From Candidatus Cloacimonadota bacterium (lineage in GTDB: Bacteria > Cloacimonadota > Cloacimonadia > Cloacimonadales > Cloacimonadaceae), in assembly GCA_012728875.1 (NCBI GenBank), contig JAAYEF010000021.1, forward strand, positions 33,283 to 97,282: 64,000 nt of DNA. Direction: 5' to 3'. The translations under genes and the position numbers were made by a program. This document shows positions 8,764 to 19,195 of the stretch, piece by piece. The notes under the pieces are model-generated. The model was not told the DNA's origin. It saw only the letters and a program-made list of their open reading frames with translations, and searched no databases. Every line of letters starts with the position of its first letter. Positions within the stretch are counted from its first letter, which is position 1.

Positions 8764-10148
8764 TAATCACACTCGTATAAAAGTTCATCTTGGATTTCGT
8801 TCATTACATCGATTGTATTATCAAAGCTATCAAGTTCAAAGCCAAATTCTCCATTCTTAACTTTTAAGAAGGTGTTGCATTTAGTACGTCTAGTATTGCC
8901 CTCCAACAATACAGGCTGTAATGATGCAACATAGACGGATACACTCGCATCGTTTAACATTTGCATATCATTGTAACCGTATTTTTCACATAGATGAATT
9001 CGTTGTTCTTTGCGAACATTCCTCATTAGTGAAAGGTTGTTGAGTTCTTTTACAATGTAATCACTATGTGTTGTAACATATACCTTGATGCCAATCTGCA
9101 CTAACATCGCAAATAACTGCATTACCTTCCTTTGGTTTTCTGGATGGAGGTTTAACTCTGGTTCATCTATCATTAGTAAATCACCTTTTTCAGCTAAATG
9201 CTTCAAATAAATAGCCAAGTCTACTAAAGACCTAACAGAACTTGAGCTTTCATTAATTTTTAATCTCAACCTTTTATTAGTAATTGGAACATAGTACATT
9301 GAGTTTTTTGCGTATACTACATCTCCACCCAAAATACTCATCATGAACTGGATTACATCTGGGTGTTCTTTAAATACATAGCTCTGAGATTTAATTGATT
9401 CTTTAACATTGCGAACGGAGTCCACTGCCCGATTAATTGGTATTGCATAATCTGTATTAACTTTTCGAAGAATCTCAAATGGATCTAGATTCCCCTCGCT
9501 ATCTTTTAGTGTATCTAAAAGCCTGTTACGTGCGAAGTCAAGCTCAGCTTGAAAAATCTCTATGCCTGTTCTTTCAGCAACTAAAATCGCTGGATTCGGG
9601 AATGTGTTTTTAAAGATTATTTTTTTTAACGCAAAACTTATTGACCTTTGCAGAACCCTGGATGGAATCTCGATTGAGCCCTTGTCTACAAGAAGTGAAA
9701 TCGTAACAATATTACTATTTGTATCCTTGTGGATTGAGAATAAGTTGACCTTCTTTGAGCCTGTTGTTTGATCGTAAGTGTCGAGAGGTTTTATGTCATT
9801 ATTTGATAGAGCAATTCGTAATGTAGATCTAGTTAAGGACTCCTGATCAGAAGAAAACACTCTCTGAATCAGAGGATCAAACTTCTTGCATGCTACATCG
9901 ACAAAGTGTTGTGCCTTGCGTACCAGTTCTGCAATCTGTATGATGACATTTCCAGACTCTAGAAGAGTACTTATTATTTCGTGATTAACTTCCAACTCAT
10001 ATGCCTCCCACCAGTATGATAAGAATCCAAAAACTGCATAAGTAGCGTAGGTTTTCCCTGTATTATTCTTGCCGCACACTACTGTAATATCAGCCAGTTC
10101 TATGCTCGCGCAATGCAAAGCACCCAAGTTTCTTAGTTTAATGACCAT
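8763..10148 (-). CDS. OLD-like/ABC-type AAA ATPase (no TOPRIM seen)
   Basis: Walker A VVCGKNNTGKTYATYAV, Walker B LLMIDEPELNLHPENQ, H-loop-like VTTHSDYIVKEL. Confidence 0.85.
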   Translation of the reverse strand: MVIKLRNLGALHCASIELADITVVCGKNNTGKTYATYAVFGFLSYWWEAYELEVNHEIISTLLESGNVIIQIAELVRKAQHFVDVACKKFDPLIQRVFSSDQESLTRSTLRIALSNNDIKPLDTYDQTTGSKKVNLFSIHKDTNSNIVTISLLVDKGSIEIPSRVLQRSISFALKKIIFKNTFPNPAILVAERTGIEIFQAELDFARNRLLDTLKDSEGNLDPFEILRKVNTDYAIPINRAVDSVRNVKESIKSQSYVFKEHPDVIQFMMSILGGDVVYAKNSMYYVPITNKRLRLKINESSSSVRSLVDLAIYLKHLAEKGDLLMIDEPELNLHPENQRKVMQLFAMLVQIGIKVYVTTHSDYIVKELNNLSLMRNVRKEQRIHLCEKYGYNDMQMLNDASVSVYVASLQPVLLEGNTRRTKCNTFLKVKNGEFGFELDSFDNTIDVMNEIQDELLYECD

Positions 10149-10265
10149 GTATCCTCCTAAACTTTTTTTAGCTTAGAATCTTTTTAGTATTATCATAATT
10201 ACATTGTTTTTAGCCTTAGATATATGTCAAGCAACAAATCAGAAGCCGTCACGTATTTTTCTACA

Positions 10266-10293
10266 TTGACATAAAATCCGCTCCCAATATACT
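10266..10293 (+). promoter_or_regulatory. Putative sigma70 promoter for the sulfur/Dpt-like operon (TTGACA-N16-TATACT)
   Basis: TTGACA 10266-10271, TATACT 10288-10293, upstream of HTH gene 10380. Confidence 0.6.
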
Positions 10294-10379
10294 TGGTTTT
10301 AGTCGATTTTATCCTGATTTGTCATTATGATGTTTGAGGGATAACTTAATGCTATGAAGACTGTTACATAAGGAGCAAC

Positions 10380-10589
10380 ATGGAAGACAGGCTGTTATCT
10401 GTTGAAGACGTGAGACTCTATCTGGGAGTGAATAGAGATACTGTTTACAAGTGGGTAAACGAAAAAGGGTTGCCCGCGCTGAAGATTGGTCGGTTGTGGA
10501 AGTTTCGGAAAGCCGATGTGGACGAGTGGGTAAAGCAATTTGCGCACAAAAAACCTACTTATACAAAGCAAAGTAGAAACGGGCATTAG
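10380..10589 (+). CDS. Helix-turn-helix (excisionase/MerR-like) DNA-binding protein
   Basis: LLSVEDVRLYLGVNRDTVYKWVNEKGLPALKIGRLWKFRKADVDEWV. Confidence 0.85.
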   Translation: MEDRLLSVEDVRLYLGVNRDTVYKWVNEKGLPALKIGRLWKFRKADVDEWVKQFAHKKPTYTKQSRNGH

Positions 10590-10658
10590 CCTAGAATCTG
10601 ATTAATCTGCATACTTAGAAAAGATAAAATGCTCAAGGCACGTAAATAAAGGGATTTG

Positions 10659-11546
10659 ATGAAGAACAGAAAACCAAAATTCTCAGGACACCAAACTTTT
10701 GTGACACGCTACGGATGGATCGAGAAGGGATACAGATTTGTTATGGATGGCAGAATCTTTACCAGTCAGGATGCCATAGTGGAACTTGGGGTAGGCAAAA
10801 ATATGGTGGAAAGCATCCGATATTGGGTTGAGCTTACAGGAGTAATAGAATCCGGAGCGCCAAGCGAATTTGGGACGAAACTGCTGGACGAAAAGACTGG
10901 TTGGGACCCGTATCTGGAAGATAACAATTCATACTGGCTACTACACTGGAAGCTAAACACCAATCCGGAGTTCGTCCATTCAGGAATGATTTTATACTCA
11001 CATCTGCGAAAGCCTGAGTTTAATAAGAGGGATGTAGAGGATGCAGCTATTAGGCTTCTGGACATTCATGGCAAGAAGAGACCCGCAGATAGCATTTTGG
11101 CAAAAGACATTGATTGTTATCTCAGAATGTATGCCGGGACCAGAGCGTCTCCCAGAAAGCAAAAGGATGAGCAGATAGGTAGCCCCTTCCAGGAGTTAAG
11201 CTTAATCCAATCTGTTAATGACAGTGATCTCTATAGCTTCAATATTGGCAGCAAAAGCAATCTCGCTCCCGAGATCATTGGCTATGCTTTGTGGGACTAT
11301 ATGAACAGACAGAAAAAGATAGCGATCACCATTAATGAAGCATTGTATCGGGAGTACAGCCCAGGGCAGCTATTCATGCTGGACGAGAATTCCATTGTGG
11401 AAGCCGTAGAACAGCTTAGCAATGAACCACAATGGGCAGAATCTTTTGGATTCAGCGAAGCGGCGGGAGTTGCCCTCATCCACTGCAATCTGGTGGATGG
11501 GAATGATCTTTTGAATCATTATTACAAAAAGGCTGTGGAAGTATGA
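10659..11546 (+). CDS. DUF4007 family protein (predicted winged helix)
   Basis: FSGHQTFVTRYGWIEKGY...FTSQDAIVELGVGKNMVESIRYWVELTGVIE characteristic DUF4007 motif; ATG at 10659. Confidence 0.8.
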   Translation: MKNRKPKFSGHQTFVTRYGWIEKGYRFVMDGRIFTSQDAIVELGVGKNMVESIRYWVELTGVIESGAPSEFGTKLLDEKTGWDPYLEDNNSYWLLHWKLNTNPEFVHSGMILYSHLRKPEFNKRDVEDAAIRLLDIHGKKRPADSILAKDIDCYLRMYAGTRASPRKQKDEQIGSPFQELSLIQSVNDSDLYSFNIGSKSNLAPEIIGYALWDYMNRQKKIAITINEALYREYSPGQLFMLDENSIVEAVEQLSNEPQWAESFGFSEAAGVALIHCNLVDGNDLLNHYYKKAVEV

Positions 11547-14500
11547 AGACGCTGGTTAAGGAATACGTAGGTGTCGCTCCACGTTTTACAAGATCTGTAA
11601 ACCTAAACGCTGATTACAGCAGAAAGACGCAAGATTACGGGTATATTGTCACTGGCAACGTTCTTTCGTCCTTGAATCTTATCCTCTCCGGATTGCTAAA
11701 AAAGGGAGGGCAAAAATCATATTGCCTGTTTGGTTTGTATGGTTCAGGTAAATCTGCCTTTTCAGTTTACCTGGCTCAGCTTCTATCTATGGATAACGAA
11801 CAGGGGCAGAAAGCGCGAGAACTACTAAAAGGCAAAGTAATTGATCCCAAGATTGATAAGTTTCTCGCCGATAGGAATAAATCATCCTATCTCCCAGTGC
11901 TAGTAACCGGCAGACGCAGACCCATAAACCAGCTAATCATGGAGAGCGTAGTCGATGCTCTGCACCAGCTTCCAAAAAAGAAAGATACCTTAGACCTGCT
12001 CAATGAGCTACAAGGGCAATTGGAATCTGAAATCTGGCATGATTCCCAAACTGTAGTTCAAGCAATAGACAAACTGGGTATGGCAGCCAAAAAGTCAGGT
12101 CTGGCAGGTATCCTGCTGATAGTTGATGAAGCAGGGAAATCTTTTGAGTACGCACTTAGCGATCGTGAGGGCGGAGACGTTTTTATTCTTCAGGAATTAG
12201 CAGAGTATGCGGAGCGGTTGAATAAGTACTCCATGCTTTTTGTGATCACACTGCACCAGCAGATGGATAGCTATAGCGAACTGCTTTCCCGGACTAACAG
12301 AGCAGAATGGGCTAAAATACAGGAGCGTTTCGTGAATATCCGTTTTGCCGAACCTGCCAGCAGCACGATACAGATGCTGGCCGAGGCAATTAAACCTCTT
12401 AAAAGTGCCCCTACGGGCGTTAAACAGGCACTTGAGCGGGTGATTAAGGACATGCTGAAAATAGAGAATATAATCCCTCCCGGACTCAGCCATGATACCT
12501 TCGCCAAATCCGTTCATAAAGCCTGGCCAATACACCCCACCTTGCTGCTTGCCCTGCCATATATATTCAGGCGATTTGCCCAAAATGAGCGGTCGATATT
12601 TTCATATCTAGCCAGTGAAGAATACGCCGGGTTCCAAAACTCAATCAGGGAGAACGGAGTTGAAGACGATCATGGGTTTATCAGACTCAATGATATTTAC
12701 GACTACCTGCTTTCAAACTACGAGATCGGATTATCACGAAACCCACATTCCAAGAAGATGCTGGAAGCCAATGATGTAATAAATAGCAGGTCCCGGCTAA
12801 CCGATATTCAGACATGTACCTTGAAAACCATTGCGGTATTAAACTCACTGTCGGAAATCAGCCCATTAAGGGCAACCAAGGCTATGTTGGAACTCAGCCT
12901 ACCGCAGGGAGCGGATACTGAAGCCATCCTACAGAGCTTGGTTGAACAGTCATTGATCACCTTCCGCAAACTGGATAGCAGCTTCCGCATCTGGGAAGGC
13001 AGCGATGTGGACCTGGAGGAACGCCTGAATGAAGCCAGGCGACACCTACATTTTGATACGCAGTTGTTCCTGGACACCATAGACAAACACCTTAAGCAAA
13101 AGCGCATGGTAGCCCGACGCCACAGCCTTGTAGCAGGAATCATACGCTATTTCAGCACAGAATACACCGACAGTTTGGCTGATGCAAGCAGCATTTTGGA
13201 GCGAGAACTTGCGGATGGAGCTTCAGGTGTGGTTTTGGTATTGATCCCCAACGAGCAGTTTTCAATACTGATCGAAGAAATACAGGCAGTCACAAAGAAG
13301 AATCCACAACTTATAGTTGCGATCCCAAGGCAGATGGATAGCTTAAACGGAATAGTGAATGAATTAGCTTGCTTGAAGTGGGTAGAAGAGCATACAGAAG
13401 AACTTAGAGATGACCGAATTGCCCGCCGAGAACTGAATCTGAGAATATCCGCCTATGAACAGGAGCTTAGCAAGAGGGCTTACACCATAATTGATCCCAG
13501 ACCAAATCCAGTTGGAAATGAGTGCCTGTGGTTCTGGCTGGGAGAACAGAAAGAAACGCACAATCCTGTGGATGTTAGTAAACTACTATCAAAAGCATGT
13601 GACGTTCTTTTTCATAAAAGCCCGGTACTGCGCAATGAGCTAATCTCCAGAGACGATATCTCAAGTGCAGCATCTGCAGCTCGGAGAACCCTGATGGAGC
13701 TTATCCTGACAAATCATGATCAGGAAACCTTGGGCATGACAGGATACCCACCAGAAAGAAGCATTTACGAATCCATTCTCAAAGCCGCAGGCTTGCATGT
13801 GTATGATGCCAAGATGGAACGCTGGAAGTTCCAGATGCCCCCACACGGCAATTTTGTAAACCTGTATCCCGCATGGCAATTGATTGAGAAAAGCGTGTTT
13901 AATGTTAAGCTGAAAGAAATTGAATTAACAGAGCTCTACGACAAATTGAAGAAAGCCCCCTATGGCTTACCAGAGGGGATTTTCCCCATCCTGTTAACTG
14001 CTTTTTTCATGGTGCATCAGGGAGAAGTGTTTTTGTATCGCGAAGGAACTTTTTTGCCGGAACCTCAATCTGGACATTTCGATCTGCTACAGAGGCGACT
14101 GGATCTGTTTTCAATCAAAGGAGTAAAGCTGGAAGGCATCCCCAACAGAATTGTTGAAAGACTGGCTAGCAGCCTAAATACAACTCCGAAGATCGCCACA
14201 GTAGTAAGGGCTTTATATCGCAGCTTCTCGTCCTTGCCTAACCTAACTTTGAAATCAGGGAACATATCTGATCCACAAGCTTTGCAGGTAAGAGAAGCTT
14301 TTTTAAATGCGGGATCTCCTGAAAACCTACTATTCAAAGAGCTGCCTCAATGCTTTGGAATAGAGATCATCGGTTCCAAGCCTGCTTCCAATAACGATTT
14401 CGACGCCTATTTCCGGGGATTAAATAATGCATTGCAACATTTGGCGATGCACGCCCATAAGATTCTCACGACAGCTAGAGACCAGCTTCTAAATTCATGT

Positions 14501-14932
14501 GGTCTAAACACGGGTGAAGAAGGCTGGATTGAACTGGAGGATCGTTGCAGAATACTGGCAGATCGAATTAACCACAACGAAGTGACCCCCTTTATAAACA
14601 GTGTTTTAAACGGAGCCAAGGAAAATCACGATCCCACACCTGCATTATCGAATGTGAGCAAAAGGTCATTTGAACAATGGTTGGATGCCGATATAGAGAG
14701 GTTTGAGGGGTTGGCAAAAGGAATGGGAAACCTGTTTAAGCACTATTGGTCTAACTTTGGAGCGATTTCCTATAGGGAAGCAATAGGGAAGCCAGCACAA
14801 GTTTCGGAATTTCGTAGAGAAATCCAAACCCAGATCGAAAAAATACAGGACAAACTGCCAATAGAAGAAATCAGGACTATAATCTTGGAACTGTTGGCAG
14901 AACTTCAAAAAGAAGAGGCGTCAAATGGCTAA
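11543..14932 (+). CDS. Large P-loop ATPase (1129 aa), module 1
   Basis: Walker A GLYGSGKSAFSVYLAQLL, Walker B LLIVDEAGKSFEYA; ATGA overlap with upstream gene. Confidence 0.8.
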   Translation: MKTLVKEYVGVAPRFTRSVNLNADYSRKTQDYGYIVTGNVLSSLNLILSGLLKKGGQKSYCLFGLYGSGKSAFSVYLAQLLSMDNEQGQKARELLKGKVIDPKIDKFLADRNKSSYLPVLVTGRRRPINQLIMESVVDALHQLPKKKDTLDLLNELQGQLESEIWHDSQTVVQAIDKLGMAAKKSGLAGILLIVDEAGKSFEYALSDREGGDVFILQELAEYAERLNKYSMLFVITLHQQMDSYSELLSRTNRAEWAKIQERFVNIRFAEPASSTIQMLAEAIKPLKSAPTGVKQALERVIKDMLKIENIIPPGLSHDTFAKSVHKAWPIHPTLLLALPYIFRRFAQNERSIFSYLASEEYAGFQNSIRENGVEDDHGFIRLNDIYDYLLSNYEIGLSRNPHSKKMLEANDVINSRSRLTDIQTCTLKTIAVLNSLSEISPLRATKAMLELSLPQGADTEAILQSLVEQSLITFRKLDSSFRIWEGSDVDLEERLNEARRHLHFDTQLFLDTIDKHLKQKRMVARRHSLVAGIIRYFSTEYTDSLADASSILERELADGASGVVLVLIPNEQFSILIEEIQAVTKKNPQLIVAIPRQMDSLNGIVNELACLKWVEEHTEELRDDRIARRELNLRISAYEQELSKRAYTIIDPRPNPVGNECLWFWLGEQKETHNPVDVSKLLSKACDVLFHKSPVLRNELISRDDISSAASAARRTLMELILTNHDQETLGMTGYPPERSIYESILKAAGLHVYDAKMERWKFQMPPHGNFVNLYPAWQLIEKSVFNVKLKEIELTELYDKLKKAPYGLPEGIFPILLTAFFMVHQGEVFLYREGTFLPEPQSGHFDLLQRRLDLFSIKGVKLEGIPNRIVERLASSLNTTPKIATVVRALYRSFSSLPNLTLKSGNISDPQALQVREAFLNAGSPENLLFKELPQCFGIEIIGSKPASNNDFDAYFRGLNNALQHLAMHAHKILTTARDQLLNSCGLNTGEEGWIELEDRCRILADRINHNEVTPFINSVLNGAKENHDPTPALSNVSKRSFEQWLDADIERFEGLAKGMGNLFKHYWSNFGAISYREAIGKPAQVSEFRREIQTQIEKIQDKLPIEEIRTIILELLAELQKEEASNG

Positions 14933-15776
14933 AATAGAAGACCAACAGAGGGAGGCAGGAATGGAAAACAAAACCAGACATATACTGGCTCTGTCCGGTG
15001 GAAAAGACAGCTCCGCACTTGCAATATATATGCGCAGCAAAGATATAGACATGGAGTATGTGTTTTGTGATACTGAGAAAGAACTAGACGAAACATATGA
15101 GTATATTAACAAACTTGAGGCGTACCTTGGAAAAAAAATACAGTTTTTAAAGTATGCTGATGGATATGGATTTGATGATATATTGGATATCAAGAATGGT
15201 TTCTTGCCTTCCCCTGATTCAAGATGGTGCACCGATTATTTAAAGCTTAAGCCTTACGAAAGCTTCATTGGAGATGACGAGGTTATCAGTTATGTAGGCA
15301 TTCGAGCGGATGAAGCCCAAAGGAAGGGATACATCTCAACCAAGCCAAATATAAAAACTGTGTTTCCTTTTATTGAAGACAACATTGGCAAAGAAGAGGT
15401 GTTTAGGATACTGCAGGAATCAGGCTTGGGGGTACCCAGCTATTACAATTGGAGATCACGTTCAGGTTGCTATTTTTGTTTTTTCCAACAGAAAAGAGAG
15501 TGGATAGGGCTCTACGAAAACCATCCAGATTTGTTTGAGAAGGCGGCCGCCTATGAAAAGATTGGCGACAATCCCAGAGATATCTTTACATGGAATCAAG
15601 GTGAAAGCCTATATGACCTCATTAAGCCCCAACGGATGGCACAGATAAAAACAGAATATGCCAAACGGCTAGAGAGAAATAAAAATAGATTTCTTGCCCA
15701 GCAAAGACTAATAGATGTATTTGAAGATAACGAGGATGATGGTTCAGACAGAGCATGTCTGATCTGTCATTTATAG
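14925..15776 (+). CDS. PAPS reductase/DndC-like PP-loop protein (compact, 283 aa)
   Basis: ALSGGKDSSALAIYM PP-loop; cysteines RWCTDYLK, SGCYFCFF, terminal CLICHL. Confidence 0.85.
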   Translation: MAKIEDQQREAGMENKTRHILALSGGKDSSALAIYMRSKDIDMEYVFCDTEKELDETYEYINKLEAYLGKKIQFLKYADGYGFDDILDIKNGFLPSPDSRWCTDYLKLKPYESFIGDDEVISYVGIRADEAQRKGYISTKPNIKTVFPFIEDNIGKEEVFRILQESGLGVPSYYNWRSRSGCYFCFFQQKREWIGLYENHPDLFEKAAAYEKIGDNPRDIFTWNQGESLYDLIKPQRMAQIKTEYAKRLERNKNRFLAQQRLIDVFEDNEDDGSDRACLICHL

Positions 15777-15779
15777 ATC

Positions 15780-16916
15780 ATGATTTATTTGGATTATAGT
15801 GCTACTACACCATGTGCGCCGCAAGTTATGGCTGCCATGATACCCTATTTCCAAGACCGCTTTGGCAACCCCAGCAGCTCTCACGCATATGGGCGTGAGG
15901 CAAGAGCAGCGGTGGAAAAGGCAAGAGAACAGTTTGCCGAGTTTATTGGCTGTAGCCCCCATGAGATAATCTTCACTTCAGGTGCCACAGAAAGCAACAA
16001 TCTGATCTTTCTATCACTGTTGTTGGATACAAATGAGAAGAGGAGAAAGATAGCTGTTTCTGAAATTGAACATAAATCGGTGCTCTTGCCCGCAAAAAAC
16101 CTAGCCAAGAGAGGCTTTGAACTTATCCTTCTTCCTGTAACCGCCAATGGAGTAGTGGATATCGATGCCGCCCGCGACTTGATAACGGAGGATACAGCCC
16201 TGGTTTCGGTACACACCGCCAATAACGAGATCGGAACTATTCAACCCATAAACGAACTGGCTGAAATCGCCCACAGAGTTGGCGCAAAGTTTCATACCGA
16301 TGCCGCCCAAGCACTGGGGAAAATGCCATTCAATCTACAGAATCTGGATAGCGACCTGGCTTCTTTCAGCTCACATAAAATATATGGACCTAAGGGTATC
16401 GGAGCTCTTTACATTAGAGGGGGAAACAGTAATTGGCCTTGGGAATATCCACTTTTTGGCGGTGGTCAGGAATCCGGTATCAGACCAGGGACACACAATG
16501 TCCCTGCCATTGTTGGTTTCGGTGAAGCTAGCCATATTATTAGCCATAACCGTGACCATTTCCTCAGTAGGCTGTTAAGCTATACACAATCTTTCGAGGA
16601 TATGCTTACTACTAAGAGCAGTAACTACATAATACACTGTCAGAATTCCAGTAGAATCTTTGGTATATCGAGTATTTACCTAGATTGTCCAAAGGCCGAC
16701 CTAATATTGGAGTCTATCGCAGATATTGCTGTGAGCAAATCTTCTGCATGCAACTCAAGTTCGTTGCAAAAATCTCATGTTATTCAAGCTATCAGTTCAG
16801 ACCCTACAATGTCAGATAGAACAATTCGAGTATCGTTTGGTTTCGATTCTGATGAATCCAGTGTCTCAAAATTAGTCAACACATTAGTCAATGCAATTCA
16901 GGTAATTAGCAAATGA
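15780..16916 (+). CDS. Cysteine desulfurase (DndA/IscS-like)
   Basis: MIYLDYSATTPCAPQV, FTSGATESNN, SSHKIYGPKGIGALYI (PLP Lys), QESGIRPGTHNV, SSACNSSS catalytic Cys. Confidence 0.93.
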   Translation: MIYLDYSATTPCAPQVMAAMIPYFQDRFGNPSSSHAYGREARAAVEKAREQFAEFIGCSPHEIIFTSGATESNNLIFLSLLLDTNEKRRKIAVSEIEHKSVLLPAKNLAKRGFELILLPVTANGVVDIDAARDLITEDTALVSVHTANNEIGTIQPINELAEIAHRVGAKFHTDAAQALGKMPFNLQNLDSDLASFSSHKIYGPKGIGALYIRGGNSNWPWEYPLFGGGQESGIRPGTHNVPAIVGFGEASHIISHNRDHFLSRLLSYTQSFEDMLTTKSSNYIIHCQNSSRIFGISSIYLDCPKADLILESIADIAVSKSSACNSSSLQKSHVIQAISSDPTMSDRTIRVSFGFDSDESSVSKLVNTLVNAIQVISK

Positions 16917-19195
16917 ATCATGTTGGAGGAATAGTGATTGAAGAATTTTCAAACACAATAGATAGCCTAAATAAGGTTCAACATTACAAGCCACATAAAC
17001 ATATATGTTTGCTTGCCGCTATTAGATACTTAGCAGAAAGGAAGTTTTCAGAAAACAGAATTATCTATGATGATGCCTTTAAGAGAATCTTCAGTTCCAT
17101 CTTCCGGGAATTCTCAAAAAAAGATGATCGGGACAGACCCTATAACCCGTTTTTCCATTTGAGATCCTTACCTTTTTGGATTCTAGTACCAAACCTTGGA
17201 AGAGAAAAAGAGCTTGCTGAATCGACATCGATCGGAGGTCCATCACAGTTACATACTCTCGTCTCCTACGCTAGATTTAGGGAGGAAGAATTCATTAGCC
17301 TAAGACAACCTGAGATTAGAACAAAAATCGAGCAGATCATTGTCGAGATTCTCAGAGAGTATGCTTATGGTGAAATCGATCAAGAGCAAAACCCATATAA
17401 CAAAGCAGGCAACAAACGCAACGAATCGATCTTTTTCTGCGACTATTTGAGTTCTCTTATCAGCACAAGCATCTTTAATGAAAATGCCATCGCAGAATCA
17501 CAAGCGGTAAATCCACTTTTTAGAACCATACATACAAGCCATCCATTAGTGGACATTTTGGACACTGAACTAAGACAAAAAACGGGTAAACATGTAATCC
17601 TAACGGGGCATGCAGGTGATGGCAAGACAACTATCGCAGTAGAAATCATAAAACGGCTTCGAGGTTTTTCTCCCTTTGCCACTCTGGACAAGCCACTGGA
17701 AAGGAGGGAGGAGGTTGAAGCACAAAGACTTTGCATTATCAAAGATTTCAGCGAGCGAGAAGCAAGGGCAGATATGGCTTTGATCGATGAATTGAAGGCT
17801 GGCCAACGCCGGTTCATGATCATTTCAAATACCGGAACGCTGCTTGATTTCTTCAAAGGTAATGCTACATCTTGGCAGATTAATCCAGTTGAGGTAGAAA
17901 GCAGGATATTAACCGCGATTAGCCAGGTTAGAGGTGTCTCAGAGCTTGAATTTGCAGGAGTAGAGTTTATTGTTTATAACTTGGCATACATAGACAATCT
18001 AAATCTGGCAAAAGCCATCTTTAATCGGATGTTGGAGCCAGAAAACTGGAAGGGATGCTTTTCTTGCTCCAGAGAAGGATTTTGTCCTGTTAAGTACAAT
18101 GTGGAACTCATCCGATCCGCACAGGAGCAGGTGACAGAAAGACTGTTTTTGCTCTATAGGCGCATGTATGAATATGGTACCAGATTAACCATTAGACAGC
18201 TTACCTCTCATCTGGCCTATATCATCACCAGCGGGATAAATGCCGCACATGTGCACAAGAAAATGTTGCAGAAGAAAACCGATTTCCTCTTCTTCAACAG
18301 GCTATTTGGTGATGATGGCAAGAGCCCCGATATATCCGCTAAAGAGATGAAGGCAATTGTGGAGTTGAAACGTCAAAACTTGGGCACACTTTTTAACTCC
18401 GGTGCCGAGATGAAACTCTGGATCAAACCATCTCTGCATAGCTCCATCAAGGTATTTGCTTCCGCAAAAGATCTGTTTTCAGATTTACGCAAGGTAGGTA
18501 TGACGGCCTTGACTGTGAGCGGAATTGGACCCACTCCTGAACAAGCCCGCAAACAGGCACGTAGGTTGCTTTATTTCTTTGTAAGCGATGATACACATGC
18601 ACGTCAGTTGATCTGCGATTTTCTAAATTCGCCCAACATCCTGTATTGGCAGGAGTGGCAAAACAAAGATGCAGTACTTGAGAAAGCATACCGTGCCAGA
18701 TTCTCGAATATGGTTTTCCATGTGATACAAGAGCACTTTACAGGCGTAAGAATGCCGGAAGGTATAGGCGCACAGGACAGCAGATTATACATCACTTTGT
18801 CCCGCAAGCAAAGTGAAGTGCGGCAAAGTGCTCAGATAGTGATTACCGAATTGGATTGGTCTCAGAGCATAATCCTTGAGCTTGATAGAACCAACAATGC
18901 GGTCGGGGCTGAATACACAGAGCTTGCCTTGAAGGGACAGGGAGTGCTAGAAGGAACAAACCTTAGATTGGGACTACCGTTTTTGGATTATGTGACACAA
19001 AGGCATTACGGTGAAATCGGAAATCTATTGAATGCTGCCTATAAAGAACGGTTGGAGCATTTCAAACTGCAGGTTTTAAAGAAAACAGCCCCATTAAATG
19101 ACGATATGATGTTAGTGAGGCTGCGTAATGACAATAGATTCAAGAGACAGAAATTCAGTATTAGCGACCAAGAAGTGGAGGTGTTTGATGCCTAA
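16913..19195 (+). CDS. dptF: DptF-like DNA phosphorothioation-dependent restriction protein (P-loop ATPase)
   Basis: Walker A LTGHAGDGKTTIAVEII; CFSCSREGFCPVKYN cysteine cluster; position upstream of DptG/DptH-like genes. Confidence 0.7.
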   Translation: MNHVGGIVIEEFSNTIDSLNKVQHYKPHKHICLLAAIRYLAERKFSENRIIYDDAFKRIFSSIFREFSKKDDRDRPYNPFFHLRSLPFWILVPNLGREKELAESTSIGGPSQLHTLVSYARFREEEFISLRQPEIRTKIEQIIVEILREYAYGEIDQEQNPYNKAGNKRNESIFFCDYLSSLISTSIFNENAIAESQAVNPLFRTIHTSHPLVDILDTELRQKTGKHVILTGHAGDGKTTIAVEIIKRLRGFSPFATLDKPLERREEVEAQRLCIIKDFSEREARADMALIDELKAGQRRFMIISNTGTLLDFFKGNATSWQINPVEVESRILTAISQVRGVSELEFAGVEFIVYNLAYIDNLNLAKAIFNRMLEPENWKGCFSCSREGFCPVKYNVELIRSAQEQVTERLFLLYRRMYEYGTRLTIRQLTSHLAYIITSGINAAHVHKKMLQKKTDFLFFNRLFGDDGKSPDISAKEMKAIVELKRQNLGTLFNSGAEMKLWIKPSLHSSIKVFASAKDLFSDLRKVGMTALTVSGIGPTPEQARKQARRLLYFFVSDDTHARQLICDFLNSPNILYWQEWQNKDAVLEKAYRARFSNMVFHVIQEHFTGVRMPEGIGAQDSRLYITLSRKQSEVRQSAQIVITELDWSQSIILELDRTNNAVGAEYTELALKGQGVLEGTNLRLGLPFLDYVTQRHYGEIGNLLNAAYKERLEHFKLQVLKKTAPLNDDMMLVRLRNDNRFKRQKFSISDQEVEVFDA

